This document shows, one piece after another, positions 36,036-44,356 of a stretch of DNA of 64,000 nt (position 1 is the stretch's first letter; every line of letters starts with the position of its first letter). Source of the DNA: Pseudoscardovia suis. Its GTDB lineage: Bacteria; Actinomycetota; Actinomycetes; Actinomycetales; Bifidobacteriaceae. Position numbers and translations under genes: made by a program. The stretch is taken from NCBI RefSeq assembly GCF_002797875.1, contig NZ_PGFC01000003.1, positions 62,001 to 126,000 of the forward strand, in the 5' to 3' direction. The notes beneath the pieces are model-generated. The model was not told where the DNA came from and made no database searches. It worked only from the letters and a program-made list of their open reading frames with translations.

Positions 36036-36650
36036 CAATGTGACAGCCACCACTCGCATATAACCGCCCAAGCCACCATCTACACCCCAATGCGCCAGTC
36101 ACCACTCACACATAACCGACCAGCCGACACTCCCAAAAGACAACAACCACAGAAAACAGCCATTCCCACAACCCACCACCAGCCACACACTCCACACCAC
36201 CCACAATGTGCCAGCCACCACTCACACATAACCAACCAGTCAACGCTCCCAGAAGACAACAACCGCGGAAAACAGCCACTCCCGCAACCCGCCACCAGCC
36301 ACACACCCCACACCGCCCGCAATGTGCCAGCCGCCACTCACACATAACCACCCAAACCGCCAACGAAAACACCATCCGCCCCACCCACGCTCCAATGCGC
36401 CAGCCACCACTCACACATAACCAACCAGTCAACGCTCCCAGAAGACAACAACCGCGGAAAACAGCCACTCCCACAACCCGCCACCAGCCACACACCCCAC
36501 ACCTCCCGCTATGTGCCAGCCGCCACTCACACATAACAGCCCAAGCCGCCATCCAGAGCGACATCCACCCCGCCCACACCACAATGCGCGACCAACCGCT
36601 CACACATAGACGACCAGCCAACACCCCAAACAGCAACAACCGCGGGGTGG
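36036..36650. repeat. Composite A/C-rich repeat array (A-C-A-B-A-B-A-C-A-B-A-C-A-B')
   Basis: Seven copies of a 30-bp unit A (CAATGTGCCAG..., ending CACTCACACATAACC) start at 36036, 36088, 36204, 36320, 36393, 36509 and 36582. Intervals are 52, 116, 116, 73, 116 and 73 bases. Long spacers B (86 bp, at 36118, 36234, 36423 and partly 36612) are near-identical to each other (CCAGTCAACGCTCCCAGAAG near the start). Short spacers C (22-43 bp) share RCCCAARCCRCCA. The plus strand is almost free of T and poor in G. Neither 116 nor 73 is a multiple of 3, so it is not a coding repeat. Confidence 0.85.
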
Positions 36651-36794
36651 CACCCCAACAATCCCGTTACCAGACTGGCGAGGGCGGATATAAAAACAGG
36701 CTATGAAGTTCACCCGCGAGAACCGATAGCACCTCCCCCGTGGCGCAGCGCGACGCCGCATATAGTGCAAAACATCAGCTCGGGCACGCAATCC

Positions 36795-36840
36795 CATCCA
36801 ACGGTGCAGGCGCCAGCCATTGCGCTTGCACCGTTGGATG
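36795..36840. other. 19-bp-stem hairpin (element 2 of a look-alike pair)
   Basis: Arms CATCCAACGGTGCAGGCGC (36795-36813) and GCGCTTGCACCGTTGGATG (36822-36840) pair over 19 bp with a single G-U, closing the 8-base loop CAGCCATT. No U tract follows. It shares ATCCAA/TTGGAT ends, an almost equal length (44 against 45 bases) and a central CCATTG with the hairpin at 20838-20884. Confidence 0.65.
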
Positions 36841-37248
36841 CGCGTTCCCCCACTGCATTCCGCAGTATGCCGAGCATCCTGATGCCTGCAATGCACCCCA
36901 GAACCTAGTGCCGTGCACAGCAAGCGTCGTCCACTGCACGTGCATTCTGCCTGTGTCGCCTCGAGTCTGCAAACACACCACACAACAACGTGATGCAACC
37001 AACCGGCGCATCTTGTGCAAAGGACACAACCAGCGCGACAAGTGCTAACAGCGCAACTAACCAGCGCAACCAGCACTCGCTCCCCGCCAGCCGCAACGGT
37101 CACGCTCATGCACAGCGCGCACACCACAGCAAGCGCAAGCACATGCGCATGGCACACCATGCCACGCATAAGCGCCGCCCGCCGCCAGCGAACATCATCG
37201 TCGCACCCAGCGCGCCGCACCACGCATCACCAAGCACAGGAGGCACAC
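36841..37248. other. Non-coding leader region upstream of the Fe-ADH operon
   Basis: The 408 bases before the Fe-ADH start show no gene with codon bias; open frames on both strands reflect low T content. The sequence is CA-rich with many CAGCGCAA/CACAGC-like words. It must hold the promoter of the following operon, but I see no clear -10/-35 pair and no S-box or other known methionine riboswitch. Confidence 0.45.
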
Positions 37249-38442
37249 ATGGCAATTGGCACACCCATCCCATCTTTCACATATTTCACGCCCGCCATGT
37301 TGGCCTTCGGCACAGGCGCGCTCAGCCAACTTGACCGGCTCATCGAACCGTACGAGCCACACTCCATCCTGCTTGTAGCCAGCGGCGATTACATAGACGA
37401 CCTGGGGATCACGGCCGCAGTGAAAGCCGCCGCCCAGCGCGTCAACCCAAGCGCCACGCTCATCGAGACACGAGACGTCGTGCCCAATCCCCGCATCGAC
37501 CTCGTGCGCACACTCATCGAACAGGCCCGTCGCGAGCACGTGGATCTCATCATCGCGGCAGGCGGCGCCAGCTCCTTCGACACAGCAAAGGCCGTGGGCG
37601 CCGGCTTGCGCTATGACGGCGACGTGTGGGACTTGTTCACCGGTAAGGTGCAAGTCCTCGACACCGTGCCGGTCGGCGTCATCTCCACGATCGCCGGCAG
37701 CGGCTCCGAGGTTTCCGACTGCGCCGTGCTGCAAAACGGCCACGACAAGCGCGCACTGGAGACCCGCACGATCATCCCCCGTTTCGCCATCGTCGACCCG
37801 GCGTTCTCTGCCACCGCCCCTTATCACTATCAGGCTGCTGCGGCGGCGGACCTGGCGGTTGGCTTCCTCGAGCCGTATTTCACCGCCGGCGAGCATATTG
37901 AATCCGCTGACCGCTTGCTCGAAGGCGGTTTCGTGGCGGCGTTGCGTGCAGGCGAGAAATACGCCGCCGACCCCGCTGACGAGAAGAATCGCGCGGAGCT
38001 TCACTGGCTGTCGGCCACGATGTTCAATCACTGCTTTTTGGCGACCGGCAGCGAAAACGATTGGACGACGCATCGCATCGAACATGAGATCGGCGGACAG
38101 TTCGACGTCATCCACGGCGAGGGCATTGCGGCGATTCTGCCGTCCATCATCCGCGTCATCGCACGCCGCGCGCCGCAGCGCTATGCACAGCTTGCCGTGC
38201 GCGCGCTGCATGTGGATTCCTACGACCACACGCCGCTGGAGGCTGCGAATGAACTGGCGGATGCCCTCGAGCGTCATTTCAAGCTGCTCGGCCTCGCAAC
38301 AAGCCTTCATGAATTGGACATTCCCCGCGAAGCAATCGCCACGATTGCTGGCAATCTCACGCATGACGGCACGTCGACGGTGGGCAATTATTCCCCGCTG
38401 GATTTTGACGATGTTGTGGAAATTCTGAACACAGCTTGGTGA
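37249..38442 (+). CDS. Iron-containing alcohol dehydrogenase family protein (BdhA/YqhD-like)
   Basis: This 397-residue protein has the Rossmann-like domain with AAGGASSFDTAKAVGAG (the GGGS.. nucleotide motif as GGAS) and IAGSGSEVSDCAVL, then the helical metal domain. The metal ligands expected as Asp, His, His, His appear as Asp201, Gly205 (in DLAVGFLEPY), His279 (IEHEIGG) and His289 (VIHGEG), so one His is replaced. AGGAGG precedes the ATG. It heads an operon with metN, 16 bases ahead of it. Family members reduce aldehydes or ketones with NAD(P)H; the substrate is unknown, and metal binding may be changed. Confidence 0.85.
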   Translation: MAIGTPIPSFTYFTPAMLAFGTGALSQLDRLIEPYEPHSILLVASGDYIDDLGITAAVKAAAQRVNPSATLIETRDVVPNPRIDLVRTLIEQARREHVDLIIAAGGASSFDTAKAVGAGLRYDGDVWDLFTGKVQVLDTVPVGVISTIAGSGSEVSDCAVLQNGHDKRALETRTIIPRFAIVDPAFSATAPYHYQAAAAADLAVGFLEPYFTAGEHIESADRLLEGGFVAALRAGEKYAADPADEKNRAELHWLSATMFNHCFLATGSENDWTTHRIEHEIGGQFDVIHGEGIAAILPSIIRVIARRAPQRYAQLAVRALHVDSYDHTPLEAANELADALERHFKLLGLATSLHELDIPREAIATIAGNLTHDGTSTVGNYSPLDFDDVVEILNTAW

Positions 38443-38458
38443 AGAAAGGAGAACGACC

Positions 38459-39673
38459 ATGACCATTGCACATACTTCTGCCGCTGCTGACAATTCCACT
38501 GTCGACAATTCCACTGTCGACAATTCCGCTGCTGACAATTCCGCTGTCGACAATGACACTGCCAGCAATCCCACCGCGACCACCGCAGCATCCACGCCGA
38601 CCACAACCGATGCCGACCGCGCTGCCGCAGCCGCCTCCGACGGCATCCAGATCCGAGGCCTCAAGAAAATCTACGTCTCGGACGACGGCCCCAAGACGGC
38701 GCTTCATGATGTCAGCCTCGACATCGCTCCCGGCGATGTGTACGGCATCATCGGCCTTTCCGGCGCCGGCAAGAGCACCCTCGTGCGGTGCATCAACGGA
38801 CTGGAATCCTATGACGCGGGCTCCCTCACCGTGCAAGGCAAGCAAGTGCGCGACCTGCACGGCAAGGATCTGCGCGACCTGCGCCGCGGCATCGGCATGA
38901 TTTTCCAATCGTTCAACCTCATGCCGTCGCGCACCGCCGCGGGCAACATCGAGCTCGCATTGCTCGATTCCGGACTCAGCGCGCAGCAGCGCCGCGAGCG
39001 CATCGCCGAACTGTTGCGCCTCGTCGGCCTGGCGGACAAAGCCGACAGCTATCCCAGCGAACTGTCGGGCGGACAGAAGCAACGCATCGCCATCGCCCGC
39101 GCACTGGCCAACAATCCGCGCATCCTGCTGAGCGACGAGGCGACAAGTGCACTCGATCCGGCTACCACGAAATCGATCCTCGCCCTGCTGCGCCGCCTTC
39201 ATGACGAACTGGGCATCACGATCGTGGTGATCACGCACCAGATGTCTGTCATCAAGGAAATCTGCTCGCGCGTGGCGGTGATTGACCATGGCACGATCTG
39301 CGAGGAAGGCCGCACATTCGATGTATTCGCCAATCCGCGCACGCCGCTCACGCAGGCGTTCGTCGCCACGACGTCAAGCCTGGGCAAGGTCAACGACCTG
39401 CTGGAATCCGGCTCGCCACTTGTCGAGCTTCGGCCCGGTCAGACGCTGCTCAAGATGCATTACATCTCCAAGGACGTGTCGGAAGCGCTTGTCTCGCACA
39501 TCTCCCGCACGTTCGACATCGACCTGAACATCATTGTCGGCGACATCGATGTGATCGATGATTCGCCTCTGGGCGGCCTTGTGGTCATCGCTGATGGCGC
39601 CAAGGACCGCGTGGACGCAGCCGTGGACTATCTGCGCAACCGCAATATCGGAATCGAGGTACTCGCATCATGA
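38459..39673 (+). CDS. metN: MetN-type ABC transporter ATPase
   Basis: This is the ATP-binding subunit of a methionine/NlpA-type importer. It has Walker A GLSGAGKST (about 99), signature LSGGQKQRIAIARAL (about 202), Walker B ILLSDEATSALDP and a C-terminal NIL/ACT-like domain (about 325-404) that senses substrate in MetN. The first 60 residues are unconserved and contain four DNSTV-type pentapeptides encoded by 15-bp tandem repeats. AAAGGAG precedes the start. It overlaps metI by ATGA. Methionine is the usual substrate, but the neighbours here are dehydrogenases. Confidence 0.93.
   Translation: MTIAHTSAAADNSTVDNSTVDNSAADNSAVDNDTASNPTATTAASTPTTTDADRAAAAASDGIQIRGLKKIYVSDDGPKTALHDVSLDIAPGDVYGIIGLSGAGKSTLVRCINGLESYDAGSLTVQGKQVRDLHGKDLRDLRRGIGMIFQSFNLMPSRTAAGNIELALLDSGLSAQQRRERIAELLRLVGLADKADSYPSELSGGQKQRIAIARALANNPRILLSDEATSALDPATTKSILALLRRLHDELGITIVVITHQMSVIKEICSRVAVIDHGTICEEGRTFDVFANPRTPLTQAFVATTSSLGKVNDLLESGSPLVELRPGQTLLKMHYISKDVSEALVSHISRTFDIDLNIIVGDIDVIDDSPLGGLVVIADGAKDRVDAAVDYLRNRNIGIEVLAS
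38489..38548 (+). repeat. Four in-frame 15-bp tandem repeats at the metN 5' end
   Basis: GACAATTCCACTGTC occurs twice exactly, then GACAATTCCGCTGCT and GACAATTCCGCTGTC. They start 30 bases after the ATG and encode DNSTV/DNSAA/DNSAV. Copy changes keep the frame, so only the tail length varies. Confidence 0.85.
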
Positions 39674-40407
39674 CATCCCCCACTTCAATCATCGCAGCAT
39701 CAAGCATCGCTGCATCGAATATCGCAGCATCGAATATCGCAGCACAGTGGTTCCCCAACGTCGCCGCCCGCCTGCCCGAGTTCATCGACAGCATCATCCA
39801 GACGTTCGTCATGGTGCTCATCTCCGGCGTGATTTCTTTCGTGTTCGCCGTCGCATTCGCCATCGTTCTCACACTGACCGCCAAGGATGGCCTTGCGCCG
39901 AACAGCGTGGTGTTCAATGTGCTCGACAAGCTGGTGAACCTGTTCCGCTCCATTCCGTTCATCATCCTTGCCGCCGCGCTTGTGCCTGTCACACGTGCGA
40001 TTTCTGGCACTGCCATCGGCACGCGGGGCGCCATCTTTCCGCTGGTGGTCGGCATCACGCCGTTTTTCACCCGGCAGATACAGTCCGCGCTGGCTGGCAT
40101 CGACGCAGGCTTGGTCGAGGCGGCGCAGGCGATGGGCATGAGCACGGGACGCATTGTGTTTCGCGTGTATCTGCGTGAGGCGGTGCCATCGATCATCCGC
40201 GTGAGCATCATCGCGATCGTGAGCCTCATCGGTCTGACCGCCGTCGTGGGCATCGTGGGCGGCGGCGGCCTCGGTGATTTCGCCATCCGCTACGGATACC
40301 AGCGTTACATGCTTGACGCCACGTATGCCACGGTGATCGTGCTGGTGCTGCTCATCGGCGTCATCGAGTTCATCGGACGGCAGCTGGTGGATATCACCGA
40401 GCACTGA
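39670..40407 (+). CDS. metI: MetI-type ABC transporter permease
   Basis: This is the membrane subunit of the MetNI importer. After 30 N-terminal residues with IAAS(S/N) pentapeptide repeats there are about five hydrophobic helices. The coupling motif EAAQAMGMSTGRIVFRVYLREAVPSI is typical of MetI, followed by IIAIVSLIGLTAVVGIVGGGGLGDFAIRYGYQRY. The length of 245 is near the usual 217-220 plus the tail. It starts within the last codons of metN. The 15-bp repeats lie at 39691-39747. Confidence 0.95.
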   Translation: MTSPTSIIAASSIAASNIAASNIAAQWFPNVAARLPEFIDSIIQTFVMVLISGVISFVFAVAFAIVLTLTAKDGLAPNSVVFNVLDKLVNLFRSIPFIILAAALVPVTRAISGTAIGTRGAIFPLVVGITPFFTRQIQSALAGIDAGLVEAAQAMGMSTGRIVFRVYLREAVPSIIRVSIIAIVSLIGLTAVVGIVGGGGLGDFAIRYGYQRYMLDATYATVIVLVLLIGVIEFIGRQLVDITEH

Positions 40408-40503
40408 AGCTGCCGCACCGTCATTAGCACCGCCATTAGCTAAACAGACAGCATCACAGACAGACAACATCACAGACAACAACCACAACCAACAAGGACA
40501 ACC

Positions 40504-41430
40504 ATGACCTCCCCCAATACCACCAACAACACTCCTGAATCCAGCACCACCGAAACCACCGTCAAGGCGACGTCATCCCAGTCCCGCGCCCGCCGCAAGC
40601 TGCTCGCCGCGCTCATCGCTATCATCATCGTCGCGGCAGGCGCCATCGGCTATTCCGTCGTGAAATCGCGCAAAGCCGCCGGCACGCGCGTCATCACCGT
40701 CGGCCTCGTGGGCGATTCGGATGAGCAAATCTGGAAGACCGTGCAGCAGGTCCTGGATTCACGCAACGCCGGCATCACCATCGAAACGAAGTCGTTCCAA
40801 GACGGCATCTACGCCAATCGCGCGCAAGCCGACGGCGAGCTCGACCTCACGGCGTTCCAGCATTACGCGTTCCTTCAGCAAGAGATCGACGACAACGGAT
40901 ACGACCTCACGCCGATCGCCGATACATACATCTGCCCGCTCAACCTGTATTCCGACAAATACACGAGCGTGAGCGACTTCAAGGCAGGCGACAAAATCGC
41001 CATCCCCAACAACGCCACGAACACCGGCCGCGCCCTCAAGGTGCTCGACGCCGCGGGGCTCATCAAGCTCAACGACAACACCAAGGCGAATCCCACCGTC
41101 GACGACATCGCCTCGAATCCCAGCGGCGTGGAAATCGTGCTCAACGACGCGGCGTCCATCGTCAATCTGCTGCCTGATTATGCGGGCGGCATCACGAACG
41201 CGAATTTCATCGTGGACGCCGGCAAGAAGGTGAGCGACGCGGTGTTCGCCGTGAACCCCGATCCTTCCGATGCCTCGCTCAAGCCCTACGTGAACATCCT
41301 TGTGGCGCAGACAAGCAAGAAGGATGACTCCGCGTACCAACAGGTGGTGGACGCATACCACACGAAGGAAGTCGCGGACGTGATCTCCACCAACTATGAC
41401 GGCACGTATGTGCCCGCCTTCAGCTACTGA
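40504..41430 (+). CDS. metQ: MetQ/NlpA-type substrate-binding protein, transmembrane-anchored
   Basis: The protein has a Thr/Ser/Asn-rich cytoplasmic tail, a basic stop RARRK, one hydrophobic helix (about 35-55) and a MetQ domain with GLVGDSDEQIWKTVQQVL, GELDLTAFQHYAFLQQ, YSDKYTSVSDFKAGDKIAIPNNATNTGRAL and the C-terminal NILVAQT. Known MetQ proteins are lipoproteins, but there is no lipobox cysteine here, so it is probably held by an uncleaved helix or released by signal peptidase I. It is 96 bases behind metI, a gap with short CATCACAGACA repeats. Substrate is presumed to be an amino acid such as methionine. Confidence 0.9.
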   Translation: MTSPNTTNNTPESSTTETTVKATSSQSRARRKLLAALIAIIIVAAGAIGYSVVKSRKAAGTRVITVGLVGDSDEQIWKTVQQVLDSRNAGITIETKSFQDGIYANRAQADGELDLTAFQHYAFLQQEIDDNGYDLTPIADTYICPLNLYSDKYTSVSDFKAGDKIAIPNNATNTGRALKVLDAAGLIKLNDNTKANPTVDDIASNPSGVEIVLNDAASIVNLLPDYAGGITNANFIVDAGKKVSDAVFAVNPDPSDASLKPYVNILVAQTSKKDDSAYQQVVDAYHTKEVADVISTNYDGTYVPAFSY

Positions 41431-41494
41431 TGCCTCAGGCCTGGCGAACGCCCGCATCCAAAGCAACACTTTCCAACCATCCGAAAGGACCATC

Positions 41495-42568
41495 ATGTCG
41501 CTTTTCTCACAATCCTCCGTTTCCCTCACTCCCGCTCCCCTCGCTCCCGCTCCCCTCGCCCAAGGTACGCATCACACGCCTGGCAGCGGCGTCTCAGGCG
41601 ACGGCGATCTTTCCGCCAGCGTGATCGCGCGCCTTGCCGACGCCACGATCGCCGACCCCTATCGGCAGCAGTGGAACATCTGGCACACGCAGCGCATCGA
41701 AGAGCTCACGGCGCCGCACGGCTACTTGGCGCCGGTGTCCATCACATGGCTCGGCGAGGGAGACACCGTGCGAGTCCCCCGCATCCCCGGCGTCTGGCAC
41801 GCCCAGGACGACACGCTTTATTACGTGCCCGCGAGCGTCGACGCCGCGCAAAGCACCTCACCCAATGATGCCGCGATCACGCTTGCCGGCGAACCCATCA
41901 CCGCCGCCATCGGATTCCGCCCCAGCCTGTTTGGCGAGGAGGCGCTCGGCTATTTCGATTACGGCGAGCTGCGCATCGAGATCAACTCCCAGACAGACAT
42001 TGCCGCACGCGACCGCCACCGCTTTTGGATCCGAGTGAAGGACCCTCACGCTCAAGCACGCGCCGAATTCCAAGGAATCCCCACATACCCCGTGGACCCA
42101 TCATGGCGCATCCCCGCACGATTCCGCCGGGCACAGCCAGGCGAGCTCGACATTCATGATTCTGTGGTGCGCACGGTGCTGCAGTCGTATCCGGCGGTGG
42201 GCACGGTGGAGTTCGACCATGGCGGCGCGCATCATAGCCTTGTCGTATGCAATGTGTTCGGCCATGTGACGGTGTTTTTCTCGGATGAGACGAGCGGCCG
42301 GCAGACGTATGCGATTGGCCGCGTGCTGCATCTGGACCCGCTGCATCTCGATGATCTTGACCACATTGATTTCAATTACGCTTTCAACTATCCGTGCGCG
42401 TTCTCCCGGTTCTGCACGTGCCCGATCCCGTCGAAGCGCAATCACTTGCCTTTCGCGGTGACCGCTGGGGAGAAAACGCCTGTCAGTGCAGCTGATTATG
42501 CAGTGACGCCAGCGGGAACCCCGGATGGAGCCTTGCAGGATGGCGCCCCGCAGGAGGCCTTGCAATGA
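41495..42568 (+). CDS. DUF1684 family protein
   Basis: The conserved DUF1684 core is present: QWNIWHTQRIEELTAPHGYLAPVSITWL, the middle VEFDHGG..H, DETSGRQTYAIGRVL and the C-terminal IDFNYAFNYPCAFSRFCTCPIPSKRNHLPFAVTAGEK, which contains the family's Cys-rich motif. The function of this family is not established. The start at 41495 has GAAAGGA. Right after the ATG a 15-bp unit (CTCCCGCTCCCCTC core) is repeated, giving PAPLAPAPL. The stop overlaps the next gene's start by 4 bases, so it belongs to the same operon. Confidence 0.85.
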   Translation: MSLFSQSSVSLTPAPLAPAPLAQGTHHTPGSGVSGDGDLSASVIARLADATIADPYRQQWNIWHTQRIEELTAPHGYLAPVSITWLGEGDTVRVPRIPGVWHAQDDTLYYVPASVDAAQSTSPNDAAITLAGEPITAAIGFRPSLFGEEALGYFDYGELRIEINSQTDIAARDRHRFWIRVKDPHAQARAEFQGIPTYPVDPSWRIPARFRRAQPGELDIHDSVVRTVLQSYPAVGTVEFDHGGAHHSLVVCNVFGHVTVFFSDETSGRQTYAIGRVLHLDPLHLDDLDHIDFNYAFNYPCAFSRFCTCPIPSKRNHLPFAVTAGEKTPVSAADYAVTPAGTPDGALQDGAPQEALQ

Positions 42569-43750
42569 CCAGCGCGAAAAACGATGACCTGGATGTGCGC
42601 CCCGGTCCCAATCGCTATGTAAGCCACGTCGGTGCCGCCTTGCACATAGGGCGCTTCCTTGAGGATTACCGCAGCCCCGCCATCGTCACCGGCCAGGATT
42701 CATGGAAGGCGTTCGACACCTATGTGACCGCTCACCATGGTGTTGTGCCTCTGACCGCTCTCGAACGCTACGATGGCAGCGCCACGGAACGCAATGCCCG
42801 GCAGATTGCCGCGGCGCTTCCCGATCGCACCGATGCCATTGTCGCAATCGGCGGCGGCAAACTGTCGGACACAGCCAAAAACGTCGCACAGCTCGTCGGC
42901 TGCGACCTCATCGTGGTGCCCACGCTTGCCGCTACGTGCTCGGCATACACGCCGGTGTCGGTGAACTACGACGAACAGCACCGCTACGCCAGTTCGCCCC
43001 TGCATTCGCGTGCCACGGCGCTCACCATCGTCGATCCGGCTCTCATCGCAACCGGTCCGCGTCGCTTTCTGATCGGCGGCATCGGCGACACCCTTGCCAA
43101 GTGGTATGAAAGCGTGCCGATTTTCGCACGGCTGGAACGTACCCGAGGCCTTGGGGATTTCGAACGCCTCGCGCAGCTTTCCGCACGGTTGATCCGCGAC
43201 ATTCTGATTGAGAACGCCGACAAGGGCCTGCAGCAGTTCGACGCGCTCCATCATGCCGCCGTGGGCGATGCAGATATCACAGACACCGATACTGCTGTCA
43301 CTGTCGCCGGCGCAACCGCAGCTGCCGCACCACAGCTTAAGGCACTCATCGATGCCATCATCGGCGTGAGCGGCACGGTGGGAGGTTTCGGTGGTGCGTC
43401 TGCCCGCGCATCCGGGGCGCATGCGGTGCATGATGCGCTCACGCTGCTGCCTGAATCCCAGCTGAGCACGCACGGCGAAAAAGTCGCCTACGGGCATACT
43501 CGTGCAACTGGCGGCGCAAGGCGACACAGACGAAATCAACAGGCTGCTGCCTTTCTATCGGCGCATCGGCCTGCCGTGCACGCTCGCCGACCTGCATATC
43601 CATCCCAATGACACGCAATGGAAGGATGTCACGCGATTCGCCGCCGGAAACCGCATGGGATTCTCAGCCGCTGTCGAGGCAATCACAGCGCAAGGCGTGG
43701 ATAAAGCAATGCGCTACGTGGAGTCCCTAGGCGGCTCTGACCACCGGTAG
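42565..43750 (+). pseudogene. gldA: Glycerol-dehydrogenase-like gene with a +1 G frameshift
   Basis: The frame from 42565 gives a GldA-type iron alcohol dehydrogenase: VGAALHIGRFLEDY, AIGGGKLSDTAKNVAQ, VPTLAATCSAYTPVSV, GGIGDTLAKWYES with the metal Asp, and HAVHDAL and STHGEKVAYG with the two metal His. After VAYG the frame is lost at the G run 43492-43494. Removing one G restores YGILVQLAAQGDTDEINRLLPFYRRIGLPCTLADL, the normal family C-terminus, which continues in the other frame to the stop at 43750. Both parts together give about 394 residues, near family length. It is either a true recent frameshift or a sequence error. Confidence 0.85.
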
Positions 43751-43775
43751 AGGCATACACAGGCACGTTGCAAGA

Positions 43776-43807
43776 GGGCCGCTGCGACACTCCAGTCGCA
43801 GCGGCCC
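43776..43807. terminator. Terminator hairpin between converging genes
   Basis: A perfect 12-bp stem GGGCCGCTGCGA (43776-43787) with TCGCAGCGGCCC (43796-43807) and an 8-base loop lies between the stops of the gldA-like gene and the DUF3052 gene. Only a weak T-rich tail (GATTCGTT) follows on the plus strand, so it may act in both directions without a strong U tract. Confidence 0.65.
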
Positions 43808-43822
43808 GATTCGTTCTGTATG

Positions 43823-44290
43823 TCAGCGCAGGTCCATGTCGTCGCGCTCCGCCCGCTCCATGCGGTCGGCACGCTCCGCGCCCTTGCCGAATGCACGCAG
43901 GCGCACACCATTCCAGTCTTCAGAAACCGTGAGCGGCGTGGCGGCGTTCATGCCCGCGGTTTTTGCAGCGGACTGCAATGTCGCGGCATTCGTGCTGCCT
44001 TCCCTGCCGGGCTTGGGTGTGATAATCCAGAAAGGAGCGCCTTCGTCCACGAGTTCCGAAGCGTCCATGATGGTATCCGCAAGCGCATCCTCGTCATCCC
44101 CGTCACGCCACCAGATGATGGCGCCGTCAACGGCGGAATCGTAGTCCTCATCCACGAGGTCCTCGCCGGTAAGGTCTTCGATCTTGCGACGCAGCCCCTC
44201 GTCCACGTCGTCATCCCACAGCCATTCCTGAATGATGTCTCCGGGATGGAATCCGAACTCCTGTGCTTGTGTGATCGTTGTTGTAGACAC
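43823..44290 (-). CDS. DUF3052 family protein
   Basis: This small acidic 155-residue protein reads FGFHPGDIIQEWLWDDDVDEGLRRKIEDLTGEDLVDEDYDSAVDGAIIWWRDGDDEDALADTIMDA (shown as the family core, positions about 12-77), followed by PFWIITPKPGREGSTNAATLQSAAKTAG and a C-terminal E/R/D-rich tail. The family is restricted to actinobacteria and its function is unknown. No membrane segment or signal peptide is seen, so it is probably cytoplasmic. The stop faces the preceding operon across the shared hairpin. Confidence 0.88.
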   Translation of the reverse strand: MSTTTITQAQEFGFHPGDIIQEWLWDDDVDEGLRRKIEDLTGEDLVDEDYDSAVDGAIIWWRDGDDEDALADTIMDASELVDEGAPFWIITPKPGREGSTNAATLQSAAKTAGMNAATPLTVSEDWNGVRLRAFGKGAERADRMERAERDDMDLR

Positions 44291-44356
44291 GGAAAACAGC
44301 TTAGCAAGCGCCCTGTAACATGACTGTTCGACGTCCAGTTTGCGGGCGTGCCACGG

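Noticed and set aside
36036-36650. CRISPR array
   Set aside because: The 30-bp units are regularly spaced, but the spacers are themselves repeated in two classes, the units are not palindromic at their ends in the usual way, and no cas gene is in the window.
36640-36680. T-box-like GGGGTGGCACCCC near the array end
   Set aside because: It is a short palindrome without the T-box stem I, specifier loop or terminator/antiterminator pair, and no amino-acid gene with a suitable distance follows.
36106-36706. Repetitive proteins in the array (177 aa on minus, 166 aa on plus)
   Set aside because: Open frames follow from the near absence of T on the plus strand. Repeat periods of 116 and 73 bases shift the frame, so equal DNA repeats would give different peptides. 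No ribosome site is seen.
36841-37248. SAM (S-box or SAM-II/IV) riboswitch before the MetNIQ operon
   Set aside because: None of the conserved SAM riboswitch core sequences or a following terminator could be recognised.
35832-37248. Integrative element inserted at tRNA-Val
   Set aside because: No integrase and no direct repeat of the tRNA 3' end was found; the tRNA is followed by its own terminator.
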